A stretch of 64,000 bases of DNA, from the NCBI RefSeq assembly GCF_036588685.1, contig NC_086380.1, positions 48,720,544-48,784,543 of the forward strand, read 5' to 3'. This stretch comes from Mytilus trossulus (Eukaryota > Mollusca > Bivalvia > Mytilida > Mytilidae). How positions within the stretch are numbered: position 1 is the stretch's first letter; each line of letters starts with the position of its first letter. Positions 40,201 to 52,200 of the stretch are shown piece by piece. The notes under the pieces are model-generated. The model searched no databases. It was not told where the DNA came from and was given only the letters and a program-made list of their open reading frames with translations. The position numbers and the translations under genes were made by a program.

Positions 40201-43200
40201 TCAACATTTTTTTAAAACAGAACATAATTTGACCTATTTAAGTCAGTTTACAGAAGAAGAAAAAATCCGATCAAACTAGGTTTCTTCATCTTAGCCCCCC
40301 CTTTTTTCTCCTTATCTGAATCTTCTACTGTTGAGTTAATTAATTGATATTTTTTTTTAAGAAACAATTCAGTCAAATGGTTTTTGGAATAATGTTTTTA
40401 CAATCAAAAGTTTTATATGTTAACATAACAGAAAAAAAGTCATGAAAATACAAAAATAAAATAATTTTTTAAGATATTAATTTGATGAAATTTGTTAACA
40501 AAATACATTTGAATATAAAATATACCAAATACATTTTTTTATAGTCCTCATTATTGTGACTTTGGGGGACCTTATTTCGTCAGTCTTTTATCTGGTTTCC
40601 CATACATTTTAAAATCAATATGAAAATCCTAGACTTTAAAGTTGAAATAAGTTTAGTTTTGACTGACTCTTTGAAGTCAGAACATGAATTTGACCAGTTA
40701 AAGTCAGTTTACAGAGATAAATTAAATCCAATGAAAACTATGTCTTCTTCTTCTAAGCCCCCCCCCCTTTTTCCCATTATCTGAATCTGCTACTGTTGGG
40801 TTAATTAATTGATAGGTTTATTAGAAACAATTCAGTCAAATCGTTTAAAATTAATATATTCTGATTTTCCAATACATTCTTAAATGCATATGACAATGCC
40901 AGACTAAAACGTTGTACTAATTAGCTAAAGTGAAGTTTTTGACTGACTCTTTGAAGTCAGAACATAATTTGACCTGTTAAAGTCAGTTGACAGGGAAAAA
41001 ATGTCCAATCAAAACTAGGTCTTCTTCCTTTAAGCCCCCTCCATATCTGAATCTGCTACTGTTGAGTTAATTAATTCATATTTTTTTTTAAGAATCAATT
41101 CAGTCAAATGGTTTTTAAAATAATGTTTTTTTAAAACCAAAAGTTCCAAATCTTAATTTAACAGAAAAAAGTCATGAAAATACAGAAATAATACAATATT
41201 TTTTTTTAAAATAATTTGATGAAAATCTTTAGAAATCAAAATGCATTTGAATATTGAATATATCAAATAAAAATGTTCCATCATTTTTAAATCAATATGA
41301 AAATCCTGGCCTTAAAAGTTGAAATTAGTGTAGTTTTGACAGACTCTTTGAAGTCAGAACATGATTTGACCTGATAAAGTCAGTTTACAGGTGGGAAAAT
41401 CCAATTAAACTAGGTTTCTTCATCTTAGCATCCCCCTTTTTCTTTATCTGAATCTGCTACTGTTGATTTTAATTAATTGATAATTTTTTTTAAGAAACAA
41501 TTCAGTCAAATGGTTTTTAGAATATTTTTTTTACAACTATAAGTTCTATATATGTAAAAAATTCATGAAAATGCAGAAATAGAATAAATTTTTAAGATAT
41601 TAATTTGATATAATTTGTTAACAAAATACATTTAAATATAAAATATACCAAATACATTTTTTTATAGTCCTCATTATTGTGACTTTGGGGGACCTTATTT
41701 CGTCAGTCTTTTATCTGGTTTCCCATACATTTTAAAATCAATATGAAAATCCTAGACTTAATTAAGTTGAAATAAGTTTAGTTTTGACTGACTCTTTGAA
41801 GTCAGAACATGAATTTGACCAGTTAAAGTCAGTTTACAGAGATAAATTAAATCCAATGAAAACTATGTCTTCTTCTTCTAAGCCCCCCCCCCCCTTTTTC
41901 CCATTATCTGAATCTGCTACTGTTGGGTTAATTAATTGATAGGTTTATTAGAAACAATTCAGTCAAATCGTTTAAAATTAATATATTCTGATTTTCCAAT
42001 ACATTCTTAAATGCATATGACAATGCCAGACTAAAACGTTGTACTAATTAGCTAAAGTGAAGTTTTTGACTGACTCTTTGAAGTCAGAACATAATTTGAC
42101 CTGTTAAAGTCAGTTGACAGGGAAAAAATGTCCAATCAAAACTAGGTCTTCTTCCTTTAAGCCCCCTACATATCTGAATCTGCTACTGTTGAGTTAATTA
42201 ATTCATATTTTTTTTTAAGAATCAATTCAGTCAAATGGTTTTTAAAATAATGTTTTTTTAAAACCAAAAGTTCCAAATCTTAATTTAACAGAAAAAAGTC
42301 ATGAAAATACAGAAATAATACAATATTTTTTTTTTAAATAATTTGATGAAAATCTTTAGAAATCAAAATGCATTTGAATATTGAATATATCAAATAAAAA
42401 TGTTCCATCATTTTTAAATCAATATGAAAATCCTGGCCTTAAAAGTTGAAATTAGTGTAGTTTTGACAGACTCTTTGAAGTCAGAACATGATTTGACCTG
42501 ATAAAGTCAGTTTACAGGTGGGAAAATCCAATTAAACTAGGTTTCTTCATCTTAGCATCCCCCTTTTTCTTTATCTGAATCTGCTACTGTTGATTTTAAT
42601 TAATTGATAATTTTTTTTAAGAAACAATTCAGTCAAATGGTTTTTAGAATATTTTTTTTACAACTATAAGTTCTATATATGTAAAAAATTCATGAAAATG
42701 CAGAAATAGAATAAATTTTTAAGATATTAATTTGATATAATTTGTTAACAAAATACATTTAAATATAAAATATACCAAATACATTTTTTTATAGTCCTCA
42801 TTATTGTGACTTTGGGGGACCTTATTTCGTCAGTCTTTTATCTGGTTTCCCATACATTTTAAAATCAATATGAAAATCCTAGACTTAATTAAGTTGAAAT
42901 AAGTTTAGTTTTGACTGACTCTTTGAAGTCAGAACATGAATTTGACCAGTTAAAGTCAGTTTACAGAGATAAATTAAATCCAATGAAAACTATGTCTTCT
43001 TCTTCTAAGCCCCCCCCCCTTTTTCCCATTATCTGAATCTGCTACTGTTGGGTTAATTAATTGATAGGTTTATTAGAAACAATTCAGTCAAATCGTTTAA
43101 AATTAATATATTCTGATTTTCCAATACATTCTTAAATGCATATGACAATGCCAGACTAAAACGTTGTACTAATTAGCTAAAGTGAAGTTTTTGACTGACT

Positions 43201-46200
43201 CTTTGAAGTCAGAACATAATTTGACCTGTTAAAGTCAGTTGACAGGGAAAAAATGTCCAATCAAAACTAGGTCTTCTTCCTTTAAGCCCCCTACATATCT
43301 GAATCTGCTACTGTTGAGTTAATTAATTCATATTTTTTTTTAAGAATCAATTCAGTCAAATGGTTTTTAAAATAATGTTTTTTTAAAACCAAAAGTTCCA
43401 AATCTTAATTTAACAGAAAAAAGTCATGAAAATACAGAAATAATACAATATTTTTTTTTAAAATAATTTGATGAAAATCTTTAGAAATCAAAATGCATTT
43501 GAATATTGAATATATCAAATAAAAATGTTCCATCATTTTTAAATCAATATGAAAATCCTGGCCTTAAAAGTTGAAATTAGTGTAGTTTTGACAGACTCTT
43601 TGAAGTCAGAACATGATTTGACCTGATAAAGTCAGTTTACAGGTGGGAAAATCCAATTAAACTAGGTTTCTTCATCTTAGCATCCCCCTTTTTCTTTATC
43701 TGAATCTGCTACTGTTGATTTTAATTAATTGATAATTTTTTTTAAGAAACAATTCAGTCAAATGGTTTTTAGAATATTTTTTTTACAACTATAAGTTCTA
43801 TATATGTAAAAAATTCATGAAAATGCAGAAATAGAATAAATTTTTAAGATATTAATTTGATATAATTTGTTAACAAAATACATTTAAATATAAAATATAC
43901 CAAATACATTTTTTTATAGTCCTCATTATTGTGACTTTGGGGGACCTTATTTCGTCAGTCTTTTATCTGGTTTCCCATACATTTTAAAATCAATATGAAA
44001 ATCCTAGACTTAATTAAGTTGAAATAAGTTTAGTTTTGACTGACTCTTTGAAGTCAGAACATGAATTTGACCAGTTAAAGTCAGTTTACAGAGATAAATT
44101 AAATCCAATGAAAACTATGTCTTCTTCTTCTAAGCCCCCCCCCCCCTTTTTCCCATTATCTGAATCTGCTACTGTTGGGTTAATTAATTGATAGGTTTAT
44201 TAGAAACAATTCAGTCAAATCGTTTAAAATTAATATATTCTGATTTTCCAATACATTCTTAAATGCATATGACAATGCCAGACTAAAACGTTGTACTAAT
44301 TAGCTAAAGTGAAGTTTTTGACTGACTCTTTGAAGTCAGAACATAATTTGACCTGTTAAAGTCAGTTGACAGGGAAAAAATGTCCAATCAAAACTAGGTC
44401 TTCTTCCTTTAAGCCCCCTACATATCTGAATCTGCTACTGTTGAGTTAATTAATTCATATTTTTTTTTAAGAATCAATTCAGTCAAATGGTTTTTAAAAT
44501 AATGTTTTTTTAAAACCAAAAGTTCCAAATCTTAATTTAACAGAAAAAAGTCATGAAAATACAGAAATAATACAATATTTTTTTTTAAAATAATTTGATG
44601 AAAATCTTTAGAAATCAAAATGCATTTGAATATTGAATATATCAAATAAAAATGTTCCATCATTTTTAAATCAATATGAAAATCCTGGCCTTAAAAGTTG
44701 AAATTAGTGTAGTTTTGACAGACTCTTTGAAGTCAGAACATGATTTGACCTGATAAAGTCAGTTTACAGGTGGGAAAATCCAATTAAACTAGGTTTCTTC
44801 ATCTTAGCATCCCCCTTTTTCTTTATCTGAATCTGCTACTGTTGATTTTAATTAATTGATAATTTTTTTTAAGAAACAATTCAGTCAAATGGTTTTTAGA
44901 ATATTTTTTTTACAACTATAAGTTCTATATATGTAAAAAATTCATGAAAATGCAGAAATAGAATAAATTTTTAAGATATTAATTTGATATAATTTGTTAA
45001 CAAAATACATTTAAATATAAAATATACCAAATACATTTTTTTATAGTCCTCATTATTGTGACTTTGGGGGACCTTATTTCGTCAGTCTTTTATCTGGTTT
45101 CCCATACATTTTAAAATCAATATGAAAATCCTAGACTTAATTAAGTTGAAATAAGTTTAGTTTTGACTGACTCTTTGAAGTCAGAACATGAATTTGACCA
45201 GTTAAAGTCAGTTTACAGAGATAAATTAAATCCAATGAAAACTATGTCTTCTTCTTCTAAGCCCCCCCCCCTTTTTCCCATTATCTGAATCTGCTACTGT
45301 TGGGTTAATTAATTGATAGGTTTATTAGAAACAATTCAGTCAAATCGTTTAAAATTAATATATTCTGATTTTCCAATACATTCTTAAATGCATATGACAA
45401 TGCCAGACTAAAACGTTGTACTAATTAGCTAAAGTGAAGTTTTTGACTGACTCTTTGAAGTCAGAACATAATTTGACCTGTTAAAGTCAGTTGACAGGGA
45501 AAAAATGTCCAATCAAAACTAGGTCTTCTTCCTTTAAGCCCCCTCCATATCTGAATCTGCTACTGTTGAGTTAATTAATTCATATTTTTTTTTAAGAATC
45601 AATTCAGTCAAATGGTTTTTAAAATAATGTTTTTTTAAAACCAAAAGTTCCAAATCTTAATTTAACAGAAAAAAGTCATGAAAATACAGAAATAATACAA
45701 TATTTTTTTTTAAAATAATTTGATGAAAATCTTTAGAAATCAAAATGCATTTGAATATTGAATATATCAAATAAAAATGTTCCATCATTTTTAAATCAAT
45801 ATGAAAATCCTGGCCTTAAAAGTTGAAATTAGTGTAGTTTTGACAGACTCTTTGAAGTCAGAACATGATTTGACCTGATAAAGTCAGTTTACAGGTGGGA
45901 AAATCCAATTAAACTAGGTTTCTTCATCTTAGCATCCCCCTTTTTCTTTATCTGAATCTGCTACTGTTGATTTTAATTAATTGATAATTTTTTTTAAGAA
46001 ACAATTCAGTCAAATGGTTTTTAGAATATTTTTTTTACAACTATAAGTTCTATATATGTAAAAAAATCATGAAAATGCAGAAATAGAATAAATTTTTAAG
46101 ATATTAATTTGATATAATTTGTTAACAAAATACATTTAAATATAAAATATACCAAATACATTTTTTTATAGTCCTCATTATTGTGACTTTGGGGGACCTT

Positions 46201-49200
46201 ATTTCGTCAGTCTTTTATCTGGTTTCCCATACATTTTAAAATCAATATGAAAATCCTAGACTTAATTAAGTTGAAATAAGTTTAGTTTTGACTGACTCTT
46301 TGAAGTCAGAACATGAATTTGACCAGTTAAAGTCAGTTTACAGAGATAAATTAAATCCAATGAAAACTATGTCTTCTTCTTCTAAGCCCCCCCCCCCTTT
46401 TTCCCATTATCTGAATCTGCTACTGTTGGGTTAATTAATTGATAGGTTTATTAGAAACAATTCAGTCAAATCGTTTAAAATTAATATATTCTGATTTTCC
46501 AATACATTCTTAAATGCATATGACAATGCCAGACTAAAACGTTGTACTAATTAGCTAAAGTGAAGTTTTTGACTGACTCTTTGAAGTCAGAACATAATTT
46601 GACCTGTTAAAGTCAGTTGACAGGGAAAAAATGTCCAATCAAAACTAGGTCTTCTTCCTTTAAGCCCCCTACATATCTGAATCTGCTACTGTTGAGTTAA
46701 TTAATTCATATTTTTTTTTAAGAATCAATTCAGTCAAATGGTTTTTAAAATAATGTTTTTTTAAAACCAAAAGTTCCAAATCTTAATTTAACAGAAAAAA
46801 GTCATGAAAATACAGAAATAATACAATATTTTTTTTTAAAATAATTTGATGAAAATCTTTAGAAATCAAAATGCATTTGAATATTGAATATATCAAATAA
46901 AAATGTTCCATCATTTTTAAATCAATATGAAAATCCTGGCCTTAAAAGTTGAAATTAGTGTAGTTTTGACAGACTCTTTGAAGTCAGAACATGATTTGAC
47001 CTGATAAAGTCAGTTTACAGGTGGGAAAATCCAATTAAACTAGGTTTCTTCATCTTAGCATCCCCCTTTTTCTTTATCTGAATCTGCTACTGTTGATTTT
47101 AATTAATTGATAATTTTTTTTAAGAAACAATTCAGTCAAATGGTTTTTAGAATATTTTTTTTACAACTATAAGTTCTATATATGTAAAAAATTCATGAAA
47201 ATGCAGAAATAGAATAAATTTTTAAGATATTAATTTGATATAATTTGTTAACAAAATACATTTAAATATAAAATATACCAAATACATTTTTTTATAGTCC
47301 TCATTATTGTGACTTTGGGGGACCTTATTTCGTCAGTCTTTTATCTGGTTTCCCATACATTTTAAAATCAATATGAAAATCCTAGACTTAATTAAGTTGA
47401 AATAAGTTTAGTTTTGACTGACTCTTTGAAGTCAGAACATGAATTTGACCAGTTAAAGTCAGTTTACAGAGATAAATTAAATCCAATGAAAACTATGTCT
47501 TCTTCTTCTAAGCCCCCCCCCCCCCCCCCCCTTTTTCCCATTATCTGAATCTGCTACTGTTGGGTTAATTAATTGATAGGTTTATTAGAAACAATTCAGT
47601 CAAATCGTTTAAAATTAATATATTCTGATTTTCCAATACATTCTTAAATGCATATGACAATGCCAGACTAAAACGTTGTACTAATTAGCTAAAGTGAAGT
47701 TTTTGACTGACTCTTTGAAGTCAGAACATAATTTGACCTGTTAAAGTCAGTTGACAGGGAAAAAATGTCCAATCAAAACTAGGTCTTCTTCCTTTAAGCC
47801 CCCTACATATCTGAATCTGCTACTGTTGAGTTAATTAATTCATATTTTTTTTTAAGAATCAATTCAGTCAAATGGTTTTTAAAATAATGTTTTTTTAAAA
47901 CCAAAAGTTCCAAATCTTAATTTAACAGAAAAAAGTCATGAAAATACAGAAATAATACAATATTTTTTTTTTAAATAATTTGATGAAAATCTTTAGAAAT
48001 CAAAATGCATTTGAATATTGAATATATCAAATAAAAATGTTCCATCATTTTTAAATCAATATGAAAATCCTGGCCTTAAAAGTTGAAATTAGTGTAGTTT
48101 TGACAGACTCTTTGAAGTCAGAACATGATTTGACCTGATAAAGTCAGTTTACAGGTGGGAAAATCCAATTAAACTAGGTTTCTTCATCTTAGCATCCCCC
48201 TTTTTCTTTATCTGAATCTGCTACTGTTGATTTTAATTAATTGATAATTTTTTTTAAGAAACAATTCAGTCAAATGGTTTTTAGAATATTTTTTTTACAA
48301 CTATAAGTTCTATATATGTAAAAAATTCATGAAAATGCAGAAATAGAATAAATTTTTAAGATATTAATTTGATATAATTTGTTAACAAAATACATTTAAA
48401 TATAAAATATACCAAATACATTTTTTTATAGTCCTCATTATTGTGACTTTGGGGGACCTTATTTCGTCAGTCTTTTATCTGGTTTCCCATACATTTTAAA
48501 ATCAATATGAAAATCCTAGACTTAATTAAGTTGAAATAAGTTTAGTTTTGACTGACTCTTTGAAGTCAGAACATGAATTTGACCAGTTAAAGTCAGTTTA
48601 CAGAGATAAATTAAATCCAATGAAAACTATGTCTTCTTCTTCTAAGCCCCCCCCCCCTTTTTCCCATTATCTGAATCTGCTACTGTTGGGTTAATTAATT
48701 GATAGGTTTATTAGAAACAATTCAGTCAAATCGTTTAAAATTAATATATTCTGATTTTCCAATACATTCTTAAATGCATATGACAATGCCAGACTAAAAC
48801 GTTGTACTAATTAGCTAAAGTGAAGTTTTTGACTGACTCTTTGAAGTCAGAACATAATTTGACCTGTTAAAGTCAGTTGACAGGGAAAAAATGTCCAATC
48901 AAAACTAGGTCTTCTTCCTTTAAGCCCCCTACATATCTGAATCTGCTACTGTTGAGTTAATTAATTCATATTTTTTTTTAAGAATCAATTCAGTCAAATG
49001 GTTTTTAAAATAATGTTTTTTTAAAACCAAAAGTTCCAAATCTTAATTTAACAGAAAAAAGTCATGAAAATACAGAAATAATACAATATTTTTTTTTTAA
49101 ATAATTTGATGAAAATCTTTAGAAATCAAAATGCATTTGAATATTGAATATATCAAATAAAAATGTTCCATCATTTTTAAATCAATATGAAAATCCTGGC

Positions 49201-52200
49201 CTTAAAAGTTGAAATTAGTGTAGTTTTGACAGACTCTTTGAAGTCAGAACATGATTTGACCTGATAAAGTCAGTTTACAGGTGGGAAAATCCAATTAAAC
49301 TAGGTTTCTTCATCTTAGCATCCCCCTTTTTCTTTATCTGAATCTGCTACTGTTGATTTTAATTAATTGATAATTTTTTTTAAGAAACAATTCAGTCAAA
49401 TGGTTTTTAGAATATTTTTTTTACAACTATAAGTTCTATATATGTAAAAAATTCATGAAAATGCAGAAATAGAATAAATTTTTAAGATATTAATTTGATA
49501 TAATTTGTTAACAAAATACATTTAAATATAAAATATACCAAATACATTTTTTTATAGTCCTCATTATTGTGACTTTGGGGGACCTTATTTCGTCAGTCTT
49601 TTATCTGGTTTCCCATACATTTTAAAATCAATATGAAAATCCTAGACTTAATTAAGTTGAAATAAGTTTAGTTTTGACTGACTCTTTGAAGTCAGAACAT
49701 GAATTTGACCAGTTAAAGTCAGTTTACAGAGATAAATTAAATCCAATGAAAACTATGTCTTCTTCTTCTAAGCCCCCCCCCCCCCCCCCTTTTTCCCATT
49801 ATCTGAATCTGCTACTGTTGGGTTAATTAATTGATAGGTTTATTAGAAACAATTCAGTCAAATCGTTTAAAATTAATATATTCTGATTTTCCAATACATT
49901 CTTAAATGCATATGACAATGCCAGACTAAAACGTTGTACTAATTAGCTAAAGTGAAGTTTTTGACTGACTCTTTGAAGTCAGAACATAATTTGACCTGTT
50001 AAAGTCAGTTGACAGGGAAAAAATGTCCAATCAAAACTAGGTCTTCTTCCTTTAAGCCCCCTACATATCTGAATCTGCTACTGTTGAGTTAATTAATTCA
50101 TATTTTTTTTTAAGAATCAATTCAGTCAAATGGTTTTTAAAATAATGTTTTTTTAAAACCAAAAGTTCCAAATCTTAATTTAACAGAAAAAAGTCATGAA
50201 AATACAGAAATAATACAATATTTTTTTTTTAAATAATTTGATGAAAATCTTTAGAAATCAAAATGCATTTGAATATTGAATATATCAAATAAAAATGTTC
50301 CATCATTTTTAAATCAATATGAAAATCCTGGCCTTAAAAGTTGAAATTAGTGTAGTTTTGACAGACTCTTTGAAGTCAGAACATGATTTGACCTGATAAA
50401 GTCAGTTTACAGGTGGGAAAATCCAATTAAACTAGGTTTCTTCATCTTAGCATCCCCCTTTTTCTTTATCTGAATCTGCTACTGTTGATTTTAATTAATT
50501 GATAATTTTTTTTAAGAAACAATTCAGTCAAATGGTTTTTAGAATATTTTTTTTACAACTATAAGTTCTATATATGTAAAAAATTCATGAAAATGCAGAA
50601 ATAGAATAAATTTTTAAGATATTAATTTGATATAATTTGTTAACAAAATACATTTAAATATAAAATATACCAAATACATTTTTTTATAGTCCTCATTATT
50701 GTGACTTTGGGGGACCTTATTTCGTCAGTCTTTTATCTGGTTTCCCATACATTTTAAAATCAATATGAAAATCCTAGACTTAATTAAGTTGAAATAAGTT
50801 TAGTTTTGACTGACTCTTTGAAGTCAGAACATGAATTTGACCTGTAAAAGTCAGTTTACAGAGATAAATTAAATCTTATGAAAACTATGCCCCCCCCTTT
50901 TCCCCTTATCTGAATCTGCTACTGTTGGGTTAATTAATTGATAGGTTTATTAGAAACGATTCAGTCAAATGGTTAAAAATAATTTATTTTACAACCAAAA
51001 GTTCCATGTGTTAACTTACCAGAAAAGAAAGGTCATGAAAATACAGAAATATAATAATAATTTCAAGATGATTTGATGAAATTTGTAAACAAAATATATT
51101 TGAATATAAAATATACCAAAGACATTTTTTTATAGTCCTTGTTATTGTGACTTTATTATTGGGTGTCTTTTATCTGATTTTCCAATACATTCTTAAATGC
51201 ATATGACAATCCCAGACTAAAAAGTTGTACTAATAAGCTAAAGTGAAGTTTTTGACTGACTCTTTGAAGTCAGAACATAATTTGCAAATTATATATTTGA
51301 ATATTGAATATAATATATGCAAATTAAACTTTTTTATAGTCCTCATTATTGAGCCGTATGGGGACCTTATTTCGTCAGTCTTTTATCTGGCTTTTCCGTA
51401 CATTTTTAAATCAATATGAAAAAACTAGACTATAAAGTTGAAATAAGTTTAGTTGGGACTGACTCTTTGAAGTCAGAACACGATTTGACCTGTTAAAGTC
51501 AGTTGACAGGGAAAAAATGTCCAATCAAAACTAGATCTTCTTTCTTTAAGCCCCCTCCATATCTGAATCTGCTACTGTCATGACTGTAGAGTTAATTAAT
51601 TCATTATTTTTTTCAATCTTATTAAAATAAGTTCTCATTACTTGCTCCTTGATTTTTTTATATGTCGCACACGGCGACATATAAAAAATCGAGGAGCAAG
51701 TGATGAGAACTTATTTTAATAAGATTGAATTTTTTTTATGAAACAATTCAGTCAAATGGTTTTTAAAATAATGTTTTTTTTTTAAAACCAAAAGTTCCAA
51801 ATATTAATTTAACAGAAAATAGTCATGAAAATACAGAAATATAATAATTTTTTTAAGATAATTTGAAGAAATTTGTTAACAAAATATATTTGAATTTTAA
51901 ATACTAGTATACCATACACTTTTTTATAGTCCTCATTTTTGTGACTTTATTATTGGGTGTCTTTTATCTGAGTTTCTTATACATTCTTAAATGCATATGA
52001 CAATCCCAGACTTAAAGTTGCAATACTTAATTAAAGTATAGTATTTTACTGACTCCTTGAAGTCAGAACATAATGTGACTTGTTCAAGTCAGTTTGCACT
52101 TACAGGATTTACCTCAATGAAATATTAAGATATCAAAAATATACCAAATTATCTTTTATATAGTTCTTACAATTGTGACTTAATATTTGTGATTTTTTTC

